Of a stretch of DNA of 10,714 bases, positions 1 to 5,109 are shown piece by piece; the first letter of the stretch is position 1; the number at the start of each line of letters is the position of its first letter. Made by a program: the position numbers and the translations under genes. This DNA is from an uncultured Planctomycetaceae bacterium. Its GTDB lineage: Bacteria > Planctomycetota > Planctomycetia > Pirellulales > Pirellulaceae. The stretch covers positions 1 through 10,714 of the forward strand of contig CAIXSC010000945.1 of NCBI GenBank assembly GCA_903921945.1, given 5' to 3'. The notes under the pieces were generated by a model. The model was not told the origin of the DNA. It saw only the letters and a program-made list of their open reading frames with translations, and searched no databases.

Positions 1-81
1 CGTCCAACCGACCACTGCCAAACTCGTTTGTTCGAGCACTTGCAGAATGTTCCGTGGCAAAACAGGTCTATGGCCACGAAC

Positions 82-104
82 CGGTAGTCGCGAAGCGACG
101 ACCG
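82..104. repeat. Imperfect palindrome around GTCGC-GAA-GCGAC
   Basis: The arms CGGT-A-GTCGC and GCGAC-G-ACCG pair around a GAA loop with a single A/G mismatch. The nonamer TCGCGAAGC inside it (88-96) recurs within another palindrome at 10119-10127. It sits just before the second hairpin at 112-131, and the two may form one intergenic unit. It could be a copy of an interspersed element or part of a termination region. No function can be read from the sequence. Confidence 0.5.
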
Positions 105-111
105 ATATAAG

Positions 112-136
112 CCCAGCCTTTTAAGGCTGGGGCTCT
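112..136 (+). terminator. Hairpin CCCAGCC-TTTTAA-GGCTGGG, possible terminator
   Basis: A perfect 7-bp GC-rich stem (112-118 with 125-131) closes a six-base TTTTAA loop. On the plus strand it is followed by GCTCTTTA, a weak T-rich stretch. On the minus strand the following bases are CTTATATCGG, which is not a U tract. It could end a plus-strand gene entering from the left, or act in both directions after the minus-strand cassette. It could equally be an intergenic repeat with no role in termination. Confidence 0.35.
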
Positions 137-242
137 TTATAATCTCGAATCTCTCGAATCCGCCCTGCGCCCTCCGACCAAAAGGGAAGCCCAAAAACGA
201 GACCTGGACCCGTTTTTGCTCCGCCGAAAATGCGGGCGTGAC

Positions 243-340
243 GGCAGGCGGCGAGCGGCGAATGGCGAATGGCGAGTGGCGAGCGGCAGGCGGCGAGCGG
301 CGAGCGGCGAGCGGCGAGCGGCGAGCGGCGAGCGGCAGGC
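243..340. repeat. Heptanucleotide tandem repeat (GGCGAGC)x14
   Basis: Fourteen consecutive 7-bp units run without a break in register. Eight are the consensus GGCGAGC. The variants are GGCAGGC (first, seventh and last units), GGCGAAT (twice) and GGCGAGT (once). The array begins about 37 bp beyond the stop codon of the cassette A DUF1549/1553 gene. The period is not a multiple of three and the array lies outside the preferred gene models, so it looks like a slippage-prone intergenic satellite, not coding sequence. Confidence 0.92.
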
Positions 341-377
341 GGCGGGAAACGCCGAATACTGGCGGCTCGGCGATGGC

Positions 378-2123
378 CTAATGGTTGAAACGGAACTCGG
401 GGCTGTTGACGAGCGCCCAGAGCATTTGCTGCAAGCTCTCGGTCGGTGGCGTCGAACGCTGCTCCAGGAACGCGGCGAGCAACGCTGCTTCATCGCTCGA
501 CGGGGCGCGGGACCAGACGGTCCACACCGCCTCGTCAATTTGTTGCGAGCGATCGGGGAGCTTGGCTAGCATGGCTGCCAGTTTAGCGCCGGTTGACTTG
601 GCGAGCTCAGGAGCGTTGCTCAGCTTGAGCGCTTCGTTAACTCCGATCTGCAGATCGTCATACGGCTGTTCGATCAGCGTCCCGTAACTCTTGGCGGCCG
701 CGACAAGCGCCTCCATGTGCGGATGATCGAGTCGCTCGTGGGCCGTGATCTTCGTCGGATCGCTCGCCACTTGATGCGACACACCCCATTGTTCGCGTGT
801 CAGCGGGCGAATGGCGGCGACCGCGAACAGGCCCGGCGCTGGCGGTTCGACACTGTCCCAACGGCTGCTCCGAGCGTACGCGTCGCTCGACACCAACCCG
901 CGAATCAACCGCGCGAGATCATAATCGTGGTCGATGAAGTCGCGGCTGAGCCAAGCGAGCAATTCCGGATGGCTCGCGGCGTTCTCGGCATGCATTTGGT
1001 CGAGGCTCATGACCAGTCCGCGGCCATACAAGCGATGGAACAGCCGGTTGACGAGCGAGCGGGCGAAGCGGTCCCGATTGGCATCGGAGAGGGCTAATTC
1101 GGCGAGGCGCTGTCGCAGGTTCAATTCGGCGGGCGGCGGCAGGGTCTTGTTCTTGGCGTACTCCTTCGCCAGTTCGGCGATCCGCTTCGATTCCTCATCG
1201 AACGCTTTCTTCGCTTCAGCGGCGTCCACCGCCGGCAACGCGACGGTTTCCCCACTGAGGAACATCGGGATAACCGGCCGTGTCGTGCCATCCTTGGCCT
1301 TGTAAGTCGCCGGGAGAGCCGCCTGCCGTTCGATGAGATTGCCTTGGAAATCCTGGGAGCGGGCAAAAAACGCCTGCATGCCGAAAAAGTAGTCCTGCGT
1401 CAGCGACGCGATGTACGGGTGTTGATGGCACTGAGCACAGGTGATGTTTAGCCCGAAGAACACCGAGCTTACGTCCCGCGCCAACGCGTCCTGGTCGCCC
1501 AGACGCTTAAGCACAAACGTCTCGGGCTTCTCCGGAGCGGCCCCCAGCCCGAGCAGTTCGCGGAACATTCGATCCCAAGGTCGCTGCTCTTTGAACGCGG
1601 CCAGCAGATACGGCCGCAAGCTGGGCGCCCCAGGGTTGCCGTACGCCAACAGACGGTCGAACTCATTGGCGTTATGGTGCGCAAAGCCGACCGATCCGGC
1701 TAGCTCGTCGATCAGCCGCGCTCGCTTGTCCGATTCCTTGGCTGCCACATAGCGCCGCGCTTCGCTCGCAGTGGGAATACGGCCCACTAAATCGAGATAC
1801 AGCCGCCGAGCAACGGTAGCTTCGTCCGCGGCAGGCGCGGGGCTAACTCCTGCCGCTTTAAGCTTCGCATCCAGATAGTGGTCCACCACCGCGCCGATCG
1901 AACGCTCCGGCGCCAAGAGCGGCTCAGCGGCCCAACAGGGCGGTGCGAAGAACAAGAGGCCCGTCATCGCGGCCAGCATCAACGCCGCACGCACGGTCAG
2001 AGCGCAGGTCGGTCTGACAGCGGACTCAATGGCTGAGTCACCCGCCGTGGCGCGCGTCGGGCCAATGTGGCCGGTTATCGCGAGCGGCGAACCAAACGAC
2101 GCGGACGGAAAGAAGGAACGCAT
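378..2123 (-). CDS. DUF1549/DUF1553 domain protein, cassette A
   Basis: This is a planctomycete-type exported protein of 581 residues if ATG 2123 is used. A hydrophobic signal-like segment at residues 44-65 ends in PPCWA. The DUF1549 part starts near residue 75 and carries a CAQCHQHPY motif (CxxCH at 229-233), followed by LTQDYFFGMQAFFARS. DUF1553 begins near residue 358 (VNRLFHRLYGRGLVM), continues through SHPELLAWL and ends PEFRFNH. The CxxCH resembles a c-type haem site, but haem attachment is unproven. It is the third gene of its cassette, 163 bp after the WD40 gene. The reading frame stays open upstream to 2231, but only by translating a 16-bp tandem repeat. ATG 2123 has a weak GGGG ten bases upstream. 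ATG 1979, at the start of the hydrophobic segment, is another option. No PSCyt1 cytochrome domain is present, so the protein is compact for the family. Function is unknown. Confidence 0.94.
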   Translation of the reverse strand: MRSFFPSASFGSPLAITGHIGPTRATAGDSAIESAVRPTCALTVRAALMLAAMTGLLFFAPPCWAAEPLLAPERSIGAVVDHYLDAKLKAAGVSPAPAADEATVARRLYLDLVGRIPTASEARRYVAAKESDKRARLIDELAGSVGFAHHNANEFDRLLAYGNPGAPSLRPYLLAAFKEQRPWDRMFRELLGLGAAPEKPETFVLKRLGDQDALARDVSSVFFGLNITCAQCHQHPYIASLTQDYFFGMQAFFARSQDFQGNLIERQAALPATYKAKDGTTRPVIPMFLSGETVALPAVDAAEAKKAFDEESKRIAELAKEYAKNKTLPPPAELNLRQRLAELALSDANRDRFARSLVNRLFHRLYGRGLVMSLDQMHAENAASHPELLAWLSRDFIDHDYDLARLIRGLVSSDAYARSSRWDSVEPPAPGLFAVAAIRPLTREQWGVSHQVASDPTKITAHERLDHPHMEALVAAAKSYGTLIEQPYDDLQIGVNEALKLSNAPELAKSTGAKLAAMLAKLPDRSQQIDEAVWTVWSRAPSSDEAALLAAFLEQRSTPPTESLQQMLWALVNSPEFRFNH

Positions 2124-2286
2124 ATCCAAGAGGCCCCAAGTGCGAGTTTTCCGGTGTGCTGTGGCGAGGTCGCGCTGTTGCGAGATCGCGTTGTCGCGAG
2201 GTTGCGAGGTCGCGCCGTCGCGAGGTCGCACTGTGGCGCTTGCGGTAACACGCTTGCGCGGCAGCGACTGAGCAGTCGTGTCTTTG
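2124..2286. other. Long WD40-DUF1549 junction of cassette A
   Basis: This 163-bp gap between the WD40 stop and the preferred DUF1549/1553 start is five times longer than the matching 32-bp gap in cassette B. Most of the difference is the 16-bp repeat array at 2164-2235. I see no convincing promoter in it. If translation began further upstream, the repeat would become coding, and a change in copy number would shift the frame. Confidence 0.6.
2164..2235. repeat. 16-bp tandem repeat, 4.5 copies
   Basis: Units start at 2164, 2180, 2204 and 2220, with a half unit at 2196-2203. On the plus strand each full unit begins GCGAGGTCGC or GCGAGATCGC and ends in a variable six-base tail such as GCTGTT, GTTGTC, GCCGTC or ACTGTG, the shared GC making an 8+8 substructure. 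The array lies immediately upstream of the cassette A DUF1549/1553 start. Its period is not a multiple of three, consistent with a non-coding location. Confidence 0.85.
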
Positions 2287-3300
2287 TCATGCCGGGGCGA
2301 AATGCCACTTCAACGCCTTGCCACGACCGGCCGTGTAAAACGACTCGGCGTTTTCCCCCCACGCGAAGCCGAAGGTCTGCATCGTCGCCGGCGCGTCCTT
2401 CAGCACTTTCGGCTCGGCTGGGTCGAGGAACGAGATGTTCCCGCCATTTCCCGCGCCGCCGACGGCCGTGACGAGCCACGCCGCTTGCGGATGGTACGCG
2501 AGGCATTCCAGCTGCACGTTCGAACCGATTTTCTGTTCGTAGGTCTTCTTGCCGGCTTGCCAATCGAATGCTTGCACCAGCCCTTTGCCGTTGATGATCG
2601 CAACGTCGCTGTTCTCCATGCCAGCGATGGCGAGCGTCCGGCCATCGGGCGAAAATCGCAAGCAGCGGATGCCGCCATAGGGATGGTTGTTGCGGTCCCA
2701 GTCCTCCTTGAAAAAGCCGGTCGCATCGAAGCGCGCGGCCTCGCGGCCGCTATCGGCTTCCCATACCACGACGCGGCACAGCTCATCGGCGGCGGCCAGA
2801 TGGCGGCCATCGGGACTGAACGCGCAGGCAAACAGTTTGTTGGGATAGTCCCACCGCGGAATCCGCGCCTCGAAGCCGCTCAGCGTACGCACCGGCTTCC
2901 CAGAGTCGGCTTCCCAGAGTTTGCACGTCATGTCGTCCGCAACGGACGCGAGCCGATTGCTGCTCGCATGCAGATCCAGTTGTCGGATCCAGCGTTGGTG
3001 GGCGGCGACCGACCTGAGCGGCTTTCGGTCGCGAATGTTCCACCAGCGGAGCGTGCGGTCCCAACTGGCCGAGATCAGCGAATCGCCGTGGAGCACCAGC
3101 GAACTGACATAGCTGGTGTGCTCGGCGAACACTTCCTGCGCCTCGGGCTTTTCCACTGCGAAATCGATCGTGTAGATGCGAAAGTCGGTATGTCCGAGCC
3201 ACACTCGGTCGCCGTCCGGTTCGTGGGCCACCGACAAAAAGTCACCGGGGCGGTTCACGGTTTTCGCAACACGCACATGTTCGAGGTTGGGCAAATTCAT
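2287..3300 (-). CDS. WD40-repeat beta-propeller protein, cassette A
   Basis: The 337-residue protein shows seven WD40-like blades, at about residues 20-47, 61-88, 103-130, 154-181, 209-247, 264-292 and 308-332. Clear repeat signatures include SWDRTLRWWN, DDMTCKLW, FSPDGRHLAA and FSPDGRTLAI. WD40 propellers are protein-interaction scaffolds with no catalytic activity of their own. There is no signal peptide, twin-arginine motif or membrane segment, although both neighbouring genes encode proteins with export signals. The start is well supported: a GGAG lies six bases before ATG 3300. The gene follows DUF1501 by 21 bp, so co-translation is likely. It is a clear paralogue of the gene at 7248-8297, sharing YGGIR, GGAGNG and a C-terminal GRGK. 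Partner and role are unknown; a scaffold for the flanking proteins is inference. Confidence 0.95.
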   Translation of the reverse strand: MNLPNLEHVRVAKTVNRPGDFLSVAHEPDGDRVWLGHTDFRIYTIDFAVEKPEAQEVFAEHTSYVSSLVLHGDSLISASWDRTLRWWNIRDRKPLRSVAAHQRWIRQLDLHASSNRLASVADDMTCKLWEADSGKPVRTLSGFEARIPRWDYPNKLFACAFSPDGRHLAAADELCRVVVWEADSGREAARFDATGFFKEDWDRNNHPYGGIRCLRFSPDGRTLAIAGMENSDVAIINGKGLVQAFDWQAGKKTYEQKIGSNVQLECLAYHPQAAWLVTAVGGAGNGGNISFLDPAEPKVLKDAPATMQTFGFAWGENAESFYTAGRGKALKWHFAPA

Positions 3301-3306
3301 GTTTTT

Positions 3307-3312
3307 CTCCGG
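3307..3312 (-). promoter_or_regulatory. Ribosome binding site of the cassette A WD40 gene
   Basis: CCGGAG on the minus strand lies six bases before ATG 3300 and fixes that start. It falls in the 21-bp gap after the DUF1501 stop. Confidence 0.75.
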
Positions 3313-3321
3313 ATCGCGCGT

Positions 3322-4647
3322 TTACGCCAAAACGGCCGCCACGGGTTGCGTGTCGTAGGGCGTTAACAACACGGGGCGGCCATCCGGGGCGATATATTCT
3401 TTCTGATGGTCGATCCCGACGGCGCGAAAAATCGTCGCGAAGAACTGCGCCGCCGTCACGGGATCGGTCGCGACATCCGTGCCGTCGACGTTGGTGCTGC
3501 CATGCACCACGCCGCCCCGGATGCCGCTGCCCGTCAGGGTCACACTCCAGCACTTGCCCCAGTGGTCGCGGCCTCGCATGCCGTTGATCGTGGGCGTGCG
3601 GCCCATTTCGGCGAACGTGACGACTAGTGTGTCTTGCAACAGGCCGCGTTGTTCCAAGTCCTCCAGCAAGGCCGACATGACTTGATCCAGGTCTGGGACG
3701 AGCGAGGCGTGGATTTCGAAATTCTCGCCGTGCGAATCCCACCAGCCGCGGTTGAGCCGCACGAACGGCACGCCCGCCTCGATCAACCGCCGCGCGACGA
3801 TCGCCTGCTGCGCGAACAGCGAATTTCCGTACCGCTCGCGGAGACTCGACGGCTCCTTGGAGATGTCGAATAGATGATGGCTGTCCATCAAGTTCCGCAC
3901 TCGCTGGTAGGCCGTGCGATGGCTGGCGGCCGTCTTGTCGCGGCCGCGTCCATGATAAAAGCCGGCGGCCAAGGACTCGCGGAGCGTCTCGCGGTCGCGA
4001 TGGTCGCGGTCGGATAGAAAGGTCGGCGGCGCGAGATCGTCGGGCGCGAGTTTATTCAGGATGTTGATCGGTTCGTGGGCCGCGCCCAGGAACGCGGCAA
4101 AGTCGACTTGCACGTTGTTATTGAAACCGACATACGTTGTGTACAGGCCGACGTGGTCGGGCACCTTGCTGCCCGGCCGGGAAAGCTCGCGAGCCAACAT
4201 ACAGCCGATCGACGGCGTGCGCAGCGGTCCCACATCCTGGCGATCGCCGCTGAGGATCGCGTCGACCCGCGCTCCGCCATGGTCGGCGTTGGGGCTGGTG
4301 AACGAACGAATCACCGCCGTCTTGTGCATCCGCGTCGCCATCCGCGGCATCAGCTCGCACATCCGATATCCGGGAATCGATGTTTCAATCGTTTGGAACG
4401 GCCCGCCTGTCGGCCGGCCCGGCTTCGGATCCCAGGTTTCGAACTGGCTCGCGCCGCCCGACAGAAACAACATCAGCACGCGTTTCTGGCCGCGGTGCAG
4501 TTCGGTGGACAACGCGGGCGACGCCAGAAAATCCAGTCCCGCGACCCCCGCCGCGACGCCGCCCACGGCCCCGGCCGCCGATCCGAGGAATACGCGTCGT
4601 CCCAGTTGATGCTCCAACGGCGAACAAACCCCGCCTCGAAATCTCAT
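3322..4647 (-). CDS. DUF1501 protein with Tat signal, cassette A
   Basis: The 441-residue protein belongs to DUF1501, which to my knowledge falls in the alkaline phosphatase/sulfatase-like superfamily. A twin-arginine motif, LGRRVFLG (residues 15-22), is followed by a Gly/Ala-rich hydrophobic stretch, predicting export by Tat in a folded state. Core motifs are GGASQFETWDPKPG (64-77), NADHGG (120-125), GWWDSHGENF (301-310), EMGRTP (347-352) and GRDHW (359-363). The Asp/His residues are candidate metal ligands, but no activity is established. A GTG at 4656 is in frame, but it overlaps the GGAG ribosome site. That site is correctly spaced for ATG 4647, so the ATG is preferred. The gene opens cassette A, some 450 bp after the end of cassette B. 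Its product is homologous throughout to the protein encoded at 8342-9679. Confidence 0.95.
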   Translation of the reverse strand: MRFRGGVCSPLEHQLGRRVFLGSAAGAVGGVAAGVAGLDFLASPALSTELHRGQKRVLMLFLSGGASQFETWDPKPGRPTGGPFQTIETSIPGYRMCELMPRMATRMHKTAVIRSFTSPNADHGGARVDAILSGDRQDVGPLRTPSIGCMLARELSRPGSKVPDHVGLYTTYVGFNNNVQVDFAAFLGAAHEPINILNKLAPDDLAPPTFLSDRDHRDRETLRESLAAGFYHGRGRDKTAASHRTAYQRVRNLMDSHHLFDISKEPSSLRERYGNSLFAQQAIVARRLIEAGVPFVRLNRGWWDSHGENFEIHASLVPDLDQVMSALLEDLEQRGLLQDTLVVTFAEMGRTPTINGMRGRDHWGKCWSVTLTGSGIRGGVVHGSTNVDGTDVATDPVTAAQFFATIFRAVGIDHQKEYIAPDGRPVLLTPYDTQPVAAVLA

Positions 4648-4655
4648 CTGCGCCA

Positions 4656-4659
4656 CTCC
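4656..4659 (-). promoter_or_regulatory. Ribosome binding site deciding the DUF1501 (A) start
   Basis: GGAG lies eight bases before ATG 4647. Its last G is also the first base of the upstream in-frame GTG (4654-4656). Initiation at that GTG could not use this site, which favours the ATG. Confidence 0.6.
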
Positions 4660-4799
4660 GGTCGGGCCAGGAAGCTCAGGTTGCGAAACCGAAATAGTTT
4701 ATCCGCGACCGCCGCGAGCGTCGCCACCCCGTTGATCGGTCGAACCGAGCAGCAACGATAAACCGGCGATTCCCGCCGAGCCCCTAAATGAAGCCCCAG

Positions 4800-4888
4800 A
4801 TTGGATCGCCGGAATGGAGCCCCGGATTGGATCGCTTAATTTGCGCCCCGGATTGGATCGCCGGATTGGTTTACCGGATTGGATCGCC
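4800..4888. repeat. 26-bp tandem repeat, 3.4 copies
   Basis: The core ATTGGATCGC occurs at 4800, 4826, 4852 and 4878, so the period is exactly 26 bp. The second half of each unit varies more but tends to end in CCCCGG or ACCGG. The first full unit (GGAATGG) and the third (GGATTGG) carry a degenerate second copy of the core, suggesting an older repeat of about half the length. It lies between the two gene cassettes and not inside a plausible gene. Confidence 0.9.
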
Positions 4889-5019
4889 ACGCCGCCGTAG
4901 TCTGTTGCCATCAACGACCGCGACGTAGCCCTCCCATGAAAAAACGTCCGAAAACCGCTCGGATCGGCAGTTATGCCAGTAACGGCCGCGTCCGCCCTAC
5001 TCGGACAGATGGCGACGAT

Positions 5020-5105
5020 ACGGGCAACAGCCTTCCAAGTTCTTTTCGCGACACGCATGGCGACAGACTGGAAGTCCATCGCGTCCCAAATGTGGGAGCT
5101 GCCCC
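5020..5105. repeat. Possible interspersed repeat after cassette B
   Basis: The segment contains imperfect inverted arms, CCTTCCAAGT (5031-5040) and GACTGGAAGTCC (5067-5078), with a TCGCGACACGCATGGCG middle. Conceptual translation of the minus strand begins MDFQSVAMRVAKRTWKAV. From memory, strings of this kind recur in many short hypothetical proteins of planctomycete genomes, which would mark it as a dispersed non-coding repeat mis-annotated as genes. That memory was not checked against any database. Confidence 0.35.
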
Positions 5106-5109
5106 AACG

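Larger units (their letters stand above)
1..377. other. Gene-free left flank with hairpins and heptamer repeat
   Basis: This stretch lies downstream of the last minus-strand gene. It holds two inverted repeats (82-104 and 112-131) and a 14-copy 7-bp array (243-340), listed separately. The frame starting at base 1 on the plus strand stays open until a TAG at 85-87 and could be the tail of a gene entering from the left. All three plus frames are open over that short distance, however, so it cannot be called. Positions 134-242 show nothing I recognise. Confidence 0.6.
4648..5109. other. Inter-cassette region
   Basis: The region between the two cassettes holds the ribosome site of the next gene, the 26-bp repeat array (4800-4888) and a possible interspersed repeat next to the preceding stop codon. 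A minus-strand frame is open over 4699-5079, but its codons run through the repeats and match no family I can name. No promoter could be identified with confidence. A separate promoter for cassette A, or read-through from cassette B, are both possible. Confidence 0.55.

Noticed and set aside
1..87. Plus-strand frame ending TAG at 85-87 as a gene tail
   Set aside because: Only 28 codons are visible, all three plus frames are open over this length, and no motif distinguishes one.
137..538. 133-codon minus-strand frame with repeated SPLAARR
   Set aside because: It is the translation of the heptamer array plus part of the DUF1549/1553 gene in the wrong frame.
2278..3366. 362-codon open frame on the plus strand
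   Set aside because: Antisense to the cassette A WD40 gene, which has clear repeats and a ribosome site; this frame has neither.
4800..4888. Regular 26-bp repeat considered as a CRISPR array
   Set aside because: The units are contiguous with no spacers of separate sequence, the second halves are degenerate copies, and no cas gene is present.
4699..5079. 126-codon minus-strand frame between the cassettes
   Set aside because: It is on the same strand as the operon, but its codons consist largely of repeat sequence and match no family. It is better explained as non-coding repeats.
5084..5106. Short hairpins just after the cassette B stop codon as a terminator
   Set aside because: Stems are at most five pairs, one with a wobble, and no U tract follows on the minus strand.
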